A stretch of DNA of 62,000 nucleotides, from positions 179,045 through 241,044 of the forward strand of contig MNCI01006164.1 of NCBI GenBank assembly GCA_015680685.1, given 5' to 3'. The notes under the pieces were generated by a model. The model saw only the letters and a list, made by a program, of their open reading frames with translations. It did no database searches and had not been told where the DNA came from. The position numbers and the translations under genes are program-made. Source of the DNA: Gnetum montanum. Taxonomy: Eukaryota; Streptophyta; Gnetopsida; Gnetales; Gnetaceae. Of the stretch, positions 35,304 to 47,153 are shown piece by piece. Numbering within the stretch: the first letter of the stretch is position 1; every line of letters begins with the position of its first letter.

Positions 35304-36244
35304 TGATGAGACGCGACCTGCATGTGCCGTGATATCGCATCCCATGCAATATCGCGTACGCAATATCGCGTCTTCCCCTGCGATATCGAGTACACGATAT
35401 CGCGGTCCGCCGCCATATCTATAAATAAGAGGCGGCACTCCCTTCATTTCCCAATCCTGGCTAGAAGTAGCGAAGCTCTGGCAGATTGATCACTCCAGAG
35501 TTAGAATTTTTCCCATGTGCCCGCAGTAGGAGTCCTAGAGTGAATGGCTCTTTATTCGAGCAGCTTGTAACCTGAACCCAAGTTGTGTACGGCAATAAAG
35601 ACGAACTTGATTGGACAAACCTTGCAGTACATGGTTTTATTGTTGTTTATTTACTGCTTTCCTAGTGCGCACAAGTACGACTTGATTACGAGCATCTACG
35701 GACGTGTACGGCTAGTCAAGGAATCGGCTACTCATTGCTAGGCTAGAACGTGTGATAAGTACGACTTAGTTACGAGCACCCACGGGTGTGTACGGCTAGC
35801 TAAGGAATTGGCTGCTTATCACACTTAAGCTAAATAGGTACCTCAGTGCGACCACTTCGAGCACTTGCATTACGTGTGGTGATCCCAGTAACGATTAGCG
35901 TTTGGTAAGCCACAGTTGCATAGTTCAGGGTGTGTTCGGTAAGTGGGAATGGATGCTGACGCTAGTTAACTTAGACTTAGGACATTAGTTAGAGTTAGCT
36001 TAGTTTCTCAACCCTTTCCTCTGATAGCATAGAAGATAAACTGAAAAATACCAAAAAAATCACATACCTCAGACTTGCTTAACCATGCACCTTGACACTT
36101 ACAAGAAAGCCTGGGAAGACAATGAACGATTAACCCCAAGTGTTTCTTGTGGTGTTAAGGCATTTAGTCTGCGGAGTTCGACCGGATCGCGCGTGCACGC
36201 TCGTATTCGTATGGTTGAGTGTAGGGGTACCTCGCCACTCATCA
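35304..36244 (+). repeat. Solo Athila-like LTR inside E pol
   Basis: 941 bp from TGATGAGACG to CTCATCA, flanked by gcacg (35299-35303) and acacg (36245-36249), a 5-bp duplication with one mismatch. Contains six or more atatcg/cgatat units before TATA (35419-35432). Removing it rejoins FFKKAR with KFVVRDNILYKK in frame. Solo LTRs arise by recombination between the two LTRs of an element. Confidence 0.88.
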
Positions 36245-37385
36245 ACACGTAAATTTGTGGTTAGAGATAATATATTATACAAAAAAATTTTAGAGGGGCT
36301 TTGTTGGAATGCGTTTATAATGATCAAATTGATCCCATCTTAGAATGATTCCACGATCATTCTAATTTATTTTATGAATCCCCTAAATGAACTATGTAAC
36401 ATGTACTTTGATACAGATATTATTGGCCTAGCATGTATCAAGATATTACTTTGAAAAGTCAAAGATGTTATAAATGTTAAACCCATGGACCAAAAATCAG
36501 AAAGGCTAGAGCTCGCTTAAAACCAGTAATTGTCAAAGGACCATTTCAACAATGGGGTTTGGATTTCATTCTAATTACTCCTTTGAGAGCTGGGCATAAG
36601 TTTATTCTCATAGCTACTGATTACTTCACTAAATGGTCTAAAGAAAAAGCTCTAAGAAGAAGTTCAGCATCAGATTTAATCAAGTGTTTGGAAGATCAAA
36701 TCTTAAGTCATTTTGGTCTACTTGAAGTATTAGTATCTAATAATGGATCCACTTTTTAGTCTGAAAAATTCATAACATGGGCATTAGAAAAATCCATTTT
36801 CATATTTTCTTCTTCCAATTATTATCCTTAAGGAAATGGCTTAGTCAAATCTATAAATAAAAAGCTTATTTCCTACATTAAGAAATTGATGGATGAAAAT
36901 TCAAGAAATTGGATTGATTATCTACAATCTGCATTATGGATAGATCAAATTAAGTTTAAGAAGGCTATTAGAACATCACCTTATAATTTAGTCTATGGTT
37001 TGCCTACGAGAATTACAAATAAGATTATAAGTTCAGCTCTAGATTTTGTACAAAGGTATAGTGAGAAAACTAATAAAGATAGAAGTTTTATGACCTTGCT
37101 CACTAAGAGAGAAGCTAAAATAGATAAAGAAAAGGATAATTTGTTAAAAAGTACATCTTAAGTCAAAAGATGGTTCAACAAAAAGTCTTTGAAAAGAACT
37201 CTCCAAATAGGAGACCTTGTCTTGCTATGGAATATGAAGAAATTAAATAAGTTTACACCAACATGGACTAGTCCATTTCAGATTACAAAATAATTGTTTG
37301 AGGATACTTATAAATTATCAATATTAGATGGTATGGAATTATAATTTCCATATAATGTTTTACATATAAAACTTTATTTTGGATA
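36245..37385 (+). pseudogene. Integrase of element E
   Basis: Starts KFVVRDNILYKKILEGL; zinc region damaged; YWPSMYQDI near 36420; core QQWGLDFILITPLRAGHKFI, with VLVSNNGSTF (second catalytic Asp now Asn) and GNGLVKSINKKLISYIKKL (catalytic Glu now Lys). Then TSPYNLVYGLPTRI, KRWFNKKSLKRTLQIGDLVL and a tail ending VLHIKLYFG. Stops at 36757, 36829 and 37159. Relative spacing of blocks is normal. Confidence 0.85.
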
Positions 37386-38693
37386 ACTGCCCATGACTTA
37401 AATATCTCTATACAAATTAATATATGTACATAGTATAATAATATATATAAGTATACAATTATAACATTGTTAAATATATATAGTAATAAATAACAAAATT
37501 TTGTATATAGGAATTACTATGTATGCACTTGGTAGTAACATGTATTAGATTAATGTCATGTTTATCCATGACATATATGTTTTATCCATATGGTTAAGTA
37601 AGTCAATTTAGTATTTTAAAATAATATAAAATAAAAACTAACATATGTTCATGTTAAGTATGATTTTAAAGATATTTAATTAAAAATATTAGTTGAATTA
37701 CTAAATTTATATTGTCCTAAGTAATCATTACTTGAGATGAGTAAAGTGGAAGTGGTGGCTAATTAATTATTTAGTGGGAAGTAATTCTAACAATTGAATG
37801 GTAAAATTCATATTAGCATACGTATAATGATTAGAAAGCAATTAATATGGACAAAGGTTGCAAGGTTAGTTAGCAAGATTTGGTGGAAATTTCAAATTTA
37901 TTTACTATTATAAGAAGAGATATGGATTGCTTAAGATTACATCATTTTCCAATTCAAAGTATAAATAAAGAAAGGTAGCAAAGAGTGTAGGTTTGAGAAA
38001 GGATGATTCTTGGTGAGAGAGCAATCAGAAGACCATTTATCCCACATGTAATGGGATGCTGCCTGAAACATATTCTAAGAGCTTATTACAAAGCAAAAGC
38101 TCATGAAGTGTCAAGAGGAAGTCCATTTCTACGTTGGCTTTCTAATGAGTTCATGTTTCTTACTAGTGAACTTTCTAAAGAAGCCAATGTTTGAGGTAGA
38201 TTTTATGAATGTGACAGTTAATTAGAAAATCAAGAATATTCTAACCAAGATGATTCTTGAGGAGAGACATTTGTATCTCAAGATACAGAATATCTAATTG
38301 GGATAGGCCTCAAGAATCAGCAAAAGAGGTAGATGCAAAGAAGATGGGTGCAAAAGAGACAAAGATACTTGTGAAAAGTAAAAGTGAAGATCAAGATGAG
38401 GCTTCAATTAAGCAAGAAGAGGAAAGAAGAGAATTCATCACAACTGAGATAACATATGAAAGGACTCTCAATATGAGAATTCCTAAAAGAGTTACCCTAA
38501 CTATTCTTTTCCCCCTAAAAAATAGTTTGTGTAAAGAGTTGTTTGTATAGTTGCTGAAGTTTTAATAAGAATGAGGTTTTTATTTCATAAAACCTTAAGT
38601 TTAACAAAAGTTTTTCTCAAAAAAAAAAAGAGATTTCTATTTCTATGTAAAAAGAGAATTTTTTAATAAAGTCTATGTTTTTTAGTTAAAGTG
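37386..38693 (+). other. 3' region of element E with two unassigned open frames
   Basis: 37386-37980 is very AT-rich with no frame. Then 38003-38194 (63 codons, MILGERAIRRPFIPHVMGCC start) and 38257-38550 (97 codons, Lys/Glu-rich: KKMGAKETKILVKSKSEDQD). They might be parts of one downstream gene broken by stops, but I recognise no domain. A 3' position between integrase and polypurine tract is where some plant elements carry extra genes. Confidence 0.4.
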
Positions 38694-38708
38694 TAAAGGA
38701 AGAGGGGT
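38694..38708 (+). other. Polypurine tract of element E
   Basis: taaaggaagaggggt, six bases before the 3' LTR start at 38715. Confidence 0.75.
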
Positions 38709-39219
38709 ATGAAATGTTGTCACATTAAACCATTCCATGCAGCAGTAGTTGAAGCAAATGCAATTAAAAAACTAAATGATATTAATAAATCTGAGAATTT
38801 AGGAGAAATGTCTCAAGAAGTTAATATTAATGTTGAATTGAGTGGGACTACATCTAAAAACATGAAACTGGATTCTCCCACTCCAAAGATTGAAAAAAAA
38901 TTGTTTGAGGTGGGCAAAATGCAAAGTTCCAATTGGTTTATGTACATTGGTTGTTGCAAAGGTTATGTAGAAATTATAATGTTTCAGAAATTTCTAGGAT
39001 TATAAAGTCTAGCAATGTTGGCTTCAGGAAAACTCACAGTTATTAATGTTGATTTTTATAAGGAAAATACAGTGTTTTTATTGTGACATCTTGCACTAAT
39101 TAACGTGATGAAGGTCAAGGGTTACATCAACAAAATGACTCTCTGTTTGGAGGATAACAATGTTTAAGTATCTAATTTTACCGAACTATTTTTCCATGAA
39201 TTCTCAAAGAGAAAATAAT
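38709..39219 (+). pseudogene. Reading frame in the 3' LTR of E (second copy)
   Basis: Opens with MKCCHIKPFHAAVVEANAIK and stays open 98 codons to 39005, including ENLGEMSQEVNINVELSGTT and NWFMYIGCCKGYVEIIMF. It then continues over three stops (39003-39168) to the same HEFSKRK end as the 5' copy. The frameshift of the 5' copy is absent here, and the 5' copy lacks these stops, so the common ancestor of the two LTRs could have had one frame of roughly 165 codons. Confidence 0.4.
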
Positions 39220-40138
39220 TTTGCTAGGTATTTCAAGTTGCATATCTATCAAAACATATCTAAAGATCACCTCTCATACAACTTCTAATTGAACGATAAA
39301 CAAATGGAAAGTTGCATAGAAAAGCTATGCCATCGATTTTACAGGGAAATCAACAAAAGAAGAAAAAAAACAAATAATTGGTCAATCTTATGTATTACCA
39401 TTTCCTAGTTAGATTACACTAAAAAGGGATTTTTAAAAAAAATAACAAAATTATTCAAAGTTATGAAGATTCATTAGCCAAGGATGCTGCAACCAATCCC
39501 CTAAAGATTCATAACAAGCCCGAACCACACCATTCATCTGGAGATGACCCTATCCTTGGTAAACCAATGGAAAATCCCACCTCTTGTCATGCCTCTTATT
39601 CAAATTTGTTGTTAACTAATTGCTCTATCATTGCAGGAGCATAGCCACTAGCTACCATAGTTAGAGAATGAAAAACAAGCTCCCTATAAACACCCAAATT
39701 AAATGATGAAACTAATGGAAACTTGGATAAGAGAATTATCTTTGATAATACTAACATTGGTGCAAAGCTCAATTTTTCATTAAAAAATACATGTGATGCA
39801 AGAAAATTCAAAAAGCCCATACTTTGCAATCATTTCTGGAACAATCTCGATGGAGCCCAAGATAAAAACCACCTTTCCTTCCAAATGCGCCACTGGGATT
39901 TCCACCAAATAAAAATAGTTGTTCTCACCCAGACTCATGAAGAATGGCATCCATGGCATTGAGGACATGATAAATGCAATGTGAAAAATGCAAATCCTCA
40001 TTTTGGCACCTATCACATATGTGCATAAGCAATACAATAAAATGTTAAAACAAGGGTTAAAAGGTTTGTGTGCTAATGCAAAAGTTTGAAATAAAAAGAC
40101 AAACATAAGGATACAATATGGGTTTTGATAATAATTTA
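38715..40138 (+). repeat. 3' LTR of E, first part
   Basis: Matches 28652 to about 30073. It stops at attta (40134-40138), which is the target duplication of C and is repeated at 47154-47158. The 5' LTR at 30070-30080 shows the uninterrupted target, gataataatttacatat. Confidence 0.9.
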
Positions 40139-40942
40139 TTATGGGATGTGATATTGCATGGGTCGCAATATCACGTCTTTCCATGTGATATCATGTACGC
40201 GATATCGCAGCCCACCATTAGTTCTATAAATAAGAGGTGGCTCTCCCTTGTTTCTCCATCTAGATCTAGACCTTAGCCAAACTCTTTCCATTTTTCCATT
40301 CCAAAGTTAGAATAATTTCCATGTGCCCGTAGAAGGAGTCCCAAAGTGAACGGATCTTTATTCGAGCAAATATTGTACCTGAGCACACATTTGTGTACGG
40401 AAATAAAGACGAACTTTTGGATAAACCTTGTAGTGCATGAACTAAGCTAAATAGGACTTAATTAATGTTAAATTTTTAAATGCTTTATTAGTTAATTAAA
40501 TCTCTCTCAACCCTTAACTCCTAGTTAAGTGCATTCAATACAACAGCTTCAAGCATGTGCATTATGCTTGGTAATCCTAGTAACAAATAGCGTTTGGTAA
40601 TCCTAGTAGCGTTGCATTGGTTCAGAGTGTGAAATGGCAAGTGGGAACGGATACTGATGCTAGGGTAATTAAGGCTTAGTTAGTTAAAGTTAGTTACTTA
40701 GTCTCTTCACCTTTCCCTCATTAGCATAGACAATAAAAGAGAAAAGATATAAAAATCACATACCTCAAACTCACTTAACCATACAACCATGACAAATACA
40801 AGTGAGTTTGGAAGGACAACAACTGATTAACCTTAGGTGTTTCATAAGGTGTGTAGGAACTTAGTCTACAGAGTTCGACCGGATCACGTGTGTAACGTTC
40901 GTATTCGTATGGTTGAGTGTAGGGATACCTCGCCACTCATCA
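40139..40942 (+). repeat. 5' LTR of element C
   Basis: 804 bp. Begins ttatgggatg where the other LTR has tgatgggacg. TATA at 40224-40237. Compared with the 3' LTR the palindromic block has decayed at CpG sites (tgatatcatgtacgcgatat against cgatatcgcgtacgcgatat). Confidence 0.92.
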
Positions 40943-40961
40943 TTGGCGCCATTTTTGAGGA
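40943..40961 (+). other. tRNA-Asp primer binding site of element C
   Basis: ttggcgccatttttgagga; the first eight bases match tRNA-Asp exactly, the best preserved start among the copies here. Confidence 0.85.
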
Positions 40962-41088
40962 CTAAGTTGTTTGTGCGCTAAGTAGAACATAGGAACCCAT
41001 CCACATCATTGGGAAGCTAAAATGAATCCTTAGGGTTAATCAGAAGAAAATTTAAACAACAGTCAGTAGCACACCGACAAGATAAAGA

Positions 41089-43611
41089 ATGTCTTCTTCT
41101 CCTCATAAAAGCACTTCACCACCTAGGGATCATACAAGAGACAGTTGGCGGCACAACATACATAGCCACGAACCGCTAGTTCCTTAAGAGTATCGGGTAG
41201 TGTATACTCATCACGATGAGTATATACCCAATTTTACCTTTATCCTCCATTAGGATGAACAACTGCGTTGGTGAGACTTGGAAGGCAACATAGTGTTACC
41301 CCTAGATCGGGCAGTTCCTAACATGCTCCTTCGTGCTCTTGCACAGATAGACATGACGCAGCTCTACACTGAATACATTGTATGTGATTATGACACAAGG
41401 GATTACCATCCCACAGCAATGCAACGTTTAAGGAACATGGTAGGAGAGTTATCATACATCATTGAAGGACAAAGGACCCCACAATGCTTTGCCTGTCATA
41501 AGAGAAATTAAGGGTGGTGAACCTATCTCAATAAGTTCTCCAAAAAATGATGTTCCCCCTCCTAATGATAGTGAGGAGGTGGTGTATCAGAACCTTTGCT
41601 CCACGATACACAACCCTATTATGATGCCCATGAACACCAAGTGTTCAATGAGGGAACACAAACACAAGATAAGGATGAGCATTCTAATCGTCATCATGAT
41701 CAGGGTCGGGATCACCGAAGGGAAGGTAGGAAACATCGTCATGGCGATGGTTCTCCTTCCTCTTCCCCTTCATCACATCACTCACCCTCTCCTTCCACAT
41801 CCGAACACAGTCACAAAGAGCCTAACCATGAGGATAAGGATAAGGATAACCAAAATGAGATACCTCGATGAAAGAGTCAAGAGCGAGGATGAGGGGACTC
41901 TAGGGAATCAAGGCATGAAAGAAGGGAAAGTAGGGAACCGCATAGGCATCATAGACGCCATGAAAGAAATGACAATGAAGAACCCCTACTTGCAACCCAA
42001 AGTATGTTAGACATAACGGAGGTCGTTAGAATACCTACAAGGCACCAAAAAGATAGCTGGATTAAGAGAATAAACATGAACAATATCCCAAGATTTGAGA
42101 GGGGATACAACATTGATCTGCAGAATCACTTACAGGCATTTCATGATGCCTGCGCCTTGTAGAATATTGAGAACGAGTGGCAAAAATTAAAGTTGTTCCC
42201 AACGACACTCATAAAAGAAGCGGAAAGCTGGTACCAGTTCTTAGAACTGAAAACCATTAGGAGGTGGAGTACAATGCTAGAATTGTTTAATGATAAATAT
42301 CAAACATACTCCCAAGTGTCCAACTTATGAAAACAAATCCAAGGATGGAAGCAGGGAACCCATGAACCCTTGGATGCTGCCATGGGCTGGTATTATGCAC
42401 TGCTACATCATTGCCCGGACCATGGTTATGCATAATGGGATCAACTCCACCACCTCGTAGATGGGCTAAGATACGAAACTAGGAGAACCCTTGGGACATA
42501 TGCCCAAGGGAGATTATCTGAGCTTAGGTCCCATGAAGTTCATAGACTATTGGAGCAAATAGCTAAGGAAGAAGGGGAGCTACGGAAAAGAGAAAGCGTG
42601 GAAGAGTATAACCACAATCCTTCCCTCCGGAAGAAGGGAGTAAGATTCTGTGAGGAAGAGGATGAGTCACCACTTGAAGAGTTGGTGAATAGAAAAACCT
42701 TGCCGCTTCAAAAGTTAACAACCGAAGTGTCAGCTAAGGTAGATCAAATGTGGGACTCCTTAGATAGTAGATTCAAAACTATTTTAAAAATCATAAAGGA
42801 GTCTAAGGAGCGAAGTAGTGACCATGATAAGAAAAAGAGGAGAGACTTAGATCATGCACGTAACAAGGGCAAGGGAAAAATGACTATCACCGATGAGGTT
42901 TTGGACTTTGATACGGACAATGACGGTGGATGTGAGATCTGCCAATATGACCATCCTAAGGGATGTTATCCAATAATCTCACATTTGCAAGAGTTTAGGG
43001 TGTATGCACTCAACCCAAGACTTAACAAACAATAAGTACCCCAAAGGTTACCTTATCCCCAAGGTAATTCAAGGCAGCTCCATCAACCCTTAACATATTA
43101 TCCAAGTGGAACTCCACCACAACCTGTCGAGCAACACCAGCAGTGGCAACATCCACAGTTATGGGGGATGCCACCGCCTAGGCAACAATACCCTTACCGG
43201 CAACCAAATCCATATGGCTATTACGTGCAGCAGCCAGTTTCTCCAAGTGACTCTATGGGTCACGTAACCCCACAACGTCACTACCAAGTTCAGGGGTATT
43301 TTAGAACTCCCTCTCCTAGAAGAGACACTCCACATACATACCATCCTTTGAATCCATCCGCATCTCTTACGTCGATAATTCCACTACCACCCACTCCAAC
43401 GATGCAAGGGGAACTCCCCACTCAACCACAGCAATGCACTATTACGAAAGCTATAAACTTTCAACCTACTGCTGGTTTTGACAACCATACAAAGAGAAGA
43501 CCTTTCTTTAGAACCAAAAGCCAAAACAAGCTCTCACAACCACAAGCAATTGAACATCTAAATGCTCCTCTATCAAATAAGGCTCTAGAGCTCTCTTCAA
43601 ACCAACAATAG
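41089..43611 (+). pseudogene. gag: Degenerate Athila-like gag of element C
   Basis: ATG 41089 (MSSSPHKSTSPPRD). DLEGNIVLPLDRAVPNMLLR and YTEYIVCDYDTRDYHPT, Ser/His-rich hinge (SPSSSPSSHHSPSPST near 41757), capsid core from MLDITEVVRIPTRHQKDS (42007) with LIKEAESWYQFLEL and YYALLHHCPDHGY, LLEQIAKEEGELRKRE, then a 161-codon open part (42550-43035) with VDQMWDSLDSRFKTIL and the knuckle CEICQYDHPKGCYP, where the final Cys is Tyr. A 147-codon Pro/Gln/Tyr-rich tail follows (43168-43611). Better preserved than gag of A, B or D. Confidence 0.88.
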
Positions 43612-44398
43612 AGCTCAACGCACATGGTTATGTTAACACATACTGTCATAGACTGGATAAAGGTGGGCCACCTTCCCAGGAAACTCTCTAACCCTGAAAG
43701 TCCCTTAATCTACCTCCAAGTGGGAATGAACCACATAAGGCTCTTCTTAACTCAGGTTCCGGAGTCAACTTAATATTGCAATAAATGTATAAATCCTGGA
43801 ATCTTCCTCCACTCAAGAAGGGCAATATTTAATTAGAGTCAGCTAACCAGTCCATCACTATCCCCTTGGGACTTGTGGAGGACATTATTACCACTGTGTG
43901 TGGTTGGTCATACCCAACTGATTTCCTAGTGATAGAAGTCAACAATAATAAAGGGGACTTCCCAATTATAATGGGAAGGGCATGGCTCAGTACCATAAAC
44001 ACATGCCTAGGAATCTGCAATCTTTCCCTAGAAATATCTAAGGAAAATATTTATGGAAAGATCGAGAAGAAGAAATTTCCATACATCACATACAATGATA
44101 CAAAGGGTGATGACATACAGGAGTGCTCAGCATTTCCTATATGCAACCAGTGTGCCCAGAAAACTCAAATACAAAGGTGCCTATATGTAGCAACCACACA
44201 ACAAGAGAACACCCAATGGTTGACAACTAATCATGAGAGAAACCCACCAATATGCATGGAACTAACTGGGGGAACAACAGGCAACCACAACAAAAGCATA
44301 GATACACTGGAGTATGAGCATCGCCAACTTCCAACCCTTAACTTGAAAACATCAATTGGAAGAAGTTGGACACTTCTAAAAAATTTAAACAAATGCTC
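43612..44398 (+). pseudogene. Aspartic protease and start of linker, element C
   Basis: LPRKLSNPESPLIYLQ leads to LLNSGSGVNLI: the catalytic Asp is Asn. The frame then runs GLVEDIITTVCGWSYPTDFL, VNNNKGDFPIIMGRAWLSTI and LSLEISKENIYGKIEKKKFP. The linker ends near LLKNLNKCSL, where pol is cut off and the 3' region begins. Confidence 0.85.
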
Positions 44399-46349
44399 AT
44401 TATTTTGGATCTCTCCCTTTCAATTTAGTCATGGGGGAGATGGCCACCTATGCTGATCATTTGAGGCCCTCAGTTCTTTTAAGTTTTTGTTTTACACATT
44501 TTTGTTTTGCACATTTTGTTTTTACAAATTTATTTAACTTTTCTTGTTTTTTTTACAACATCATTCATACTTTTTCATTTATTTATGTGTGTGTGTATGT
44601 GTTTTTATCTATTTTGTTAAGTTTGTCACCCAATAAGTGCTTCTGATGATGGTATGAACTCTATTCTATTGATTGCCAATGTTTGTTTTTTACCTTTAAG
44701 TTATGATGTTGATACTAAGGTATGGTTCTTTTGATATAACAGGCAATGAGTCCACATCACCGACGCATCCATAAATCTCTATGGTCTCTCTTGGCTTGGA
44801 ACTGTATAGTCCCTTTCTTCAAAATAACAAGTTTTATCAACGAATTGGTGATTGGGTATTTCTCAAACTAAGCAAGGACTCAAGGATTGAAAAGGGTGTG
44901 ACTTCAAGGGGATTTGATGCTTTTGTGTTGGCCATTCTCTTGGGTGCTTGGATGTTTTCTTCTTGAGTTTTTCTTACTGTTCTAATGTTACTGCATTATC
45001 AGGAAGCTGAGCAAATAAAAATAATAAGTCTTTGCATGGTGTGGTTCTCACGAAAAAAAACAAACAAACAGTGAGAATTCAAAGCACACCCCGTAGATGA
45101 AATAATCATTTGGGCTACAAGCACTGGTTATGGAACTAAAATAAACATGTTCCCTCTAACTAAGGCCCTTCTTGCTCCCTACATTCTCCTCTTTCGTTTC
45201 ATCAGAATGGTGATGGCTCTTTGAGGGATGCATTCTTGATACTTCAGGTGGATGGATTGGCTGAATGCATTAATGTGAAGTCACTGGATGTGGTTTGTTT
45301 GAGGCCGGACTTGGAATGGGATCTACTAAGTCATATTAATCATTAAATACATAAGGGGATGTACACCACCCTGTTCTTAAGACCCCATTCCATTCTCTTT
45401 TTTCCATCATTCTTTCTCCATTATTCACCTCATTACCAATTGTATCGTTACTATATATTTTGGTTGACGCATTATTTTTTTTGTGGTAAATTCTTGTGGT
45501 TAAGACTTTAACTCTTGTTTCAAATGACATTCCTAGAGCCTACAGACTCTTTGAATGTGGGAATGTCAGGGCATTAAGGGCATAAGCATTCTTTGGGGAG
45601 GACCCACTGGCATTCCTATTTGGTGCACCAGTTAAATTCTTTTCTTTAACATTTTTCCAATTAACTTTATTTTGTTAATTTTCATCTTGACATCCATTTC
45701 ATCAACGTTATAGTTGTCTCTTTTTCTCCATCTTTCTTATTCCTTTTCTTTCTCCATTCTATCGCTACCAGAGGTTCGCTCTTAGTCATGGGGGTCCTGA
45801 CCTAATTTTTTCGATTTTCTCCTAACCCCTACACCTTCAGTAATCATCAATATTATATCTCCAGAATCCACAATTAGCCATACCACAACTCAGCCAATGG
45901 AGCTTTCATCGAAGCAAGGTATCAACTGCATTGTGATTCATTTACCCTTACTAATATAAGACTGTGTTGTGTGTGTAGATGGAAATCATACAACAACGGA
46001 TTGGATCTGGAGGGAACACTTGAAATGGATCGGTGTTGAAGCCGTTATGCAAGGAACAAGATTGATGGCGCACTTACGGATGGAAAATGAAAGGCACAAT
46101 CTTAGCATTGGCAATAGCAGACTTCTCCTCTCTTCTTTCTTCTCTCGCAGCTTCCAATTAAGCCCTGATGTCAAATGTATAAAGTGTTCACTCTTGTTGT
46201 CATGAACACTAGTTTTTTCATGTTCTGTAATGATGATCCGTTCACATGTCATCCCATTTACCATTAGTTACATTCAAGTCAATAATCCCATACCTTCCCA
46301 ATATTTTATAAGGAACTCAAGAACGAGTTTTTATTTAGTAATGGGGGTA
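44399..46349 (+). other. Non-coding 3' region and polypurine tract of element C
   Basis: Aligns with 21740-23731 of B. Contains purine tracts atgggggagatgg (44431), catggggg (45787) and the polypurine tract aatgggggta (46340-46349). Only short frames; no domain. Confidence 0.75.
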
Positions 46350-47153
46350 TGATGGGACGCGATATTGCATGGGCCATGACATCACGTCCTTCCCTGCGAT
46401 ATCGCGTACGCGATATCGTAGCCCACCACCAGTTCTATAAATAAGAGGCGACTCTCCCTTGTTTTTCCATCTAGATCTAGACCTTAATCAAACTCTTGTC
46501 ATTTTTCCATTCCAGAGTTAGAATAATTTCCATGTTCCCGTAGTAGGAGTCCCAAAGTGAACGGATCTTTATTTAAGCAAATATTGTACCTAAGCACACG
46601 TTTGTGTACGAAAATAAAGATGAACGTTTGGATAAACCTTGCAGTGCATGGACTAAGCTAAATAGGACTTAATTAATGTTAAATGTTTAAATGCTTTATT
46701 AGTTAATTAAATCTCTCTCAACCCTTAACTCCTAGTTAAGTGCATTCAGTACGACCGCTTCAAGCACGTGTGTTACACTTGGTAATCCCAGTAACAAATA
46801 GTGTTTGGTAATCCCAGCAACATTGCATTAGTTTAGGGTATGAAATGGCAAGTGGGAATGGATACTGATGCTAGGGTAATTAAGGCTTAGTTAGTTAAAG
46901 TTAGTTACTTAGTCTCTTCACCTTTCCCTCATTAGCATAGGCGATAAAAAAGAAAAGATATAAAAATCACATACCTCAAACTCACTTAACCATACAACCA
47001 TGACAAATACAAGTGATTTTGGGAGGACAACAACTGATTAACCTTAGGTGTTCCATAAGGCGTGTAGGCACTTAGTCTGTGGAGTTCGACCGGATCATGC
47101 TTGTAATGCTTGTATACGTATGGTTGAGTGTAGGGGTACCTCGTCTCTCATCA
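46350..47153 (+). repeat. 3' LTR of element C
   Basis: 804 bp, TGATGGGACG to CTCATCA, followed by ATTTA. Contains the 22-bp perfect palindrome made of cgatatcgcgt and acgcgatatcg (46397-46418) and TATA at 46435-46448. Confidence 0.92.

Larger units (their letters stand above)
40139..47153 (+). mobile_element. Element C: Athila-like retrotransposon lacking pol, inside E's LTR
   Basis: 7015 bp with 804-bp LTRs at both ends and the exact 5-bp duplication ATTTA. It has primer site, gag, protease, then a jump at about 44395 directly to the non-coding 3' region, polypurine tract and LTR. RT, RNase H and integrase are absent. The breakpoint contains gctcattattt, also present at 21738 in B at the start of the 3' region, so a deletion at short homology in an ancestor is plausible. 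Confidence 0.92.

Noticed and set aside
39780-40184. 134-codon minus-strand frame
   Set aside because: Crosses the boundary between E's LTR and C's LTR, so it cannot be an ancestral gene; its E part is also the antisense of another open frame.
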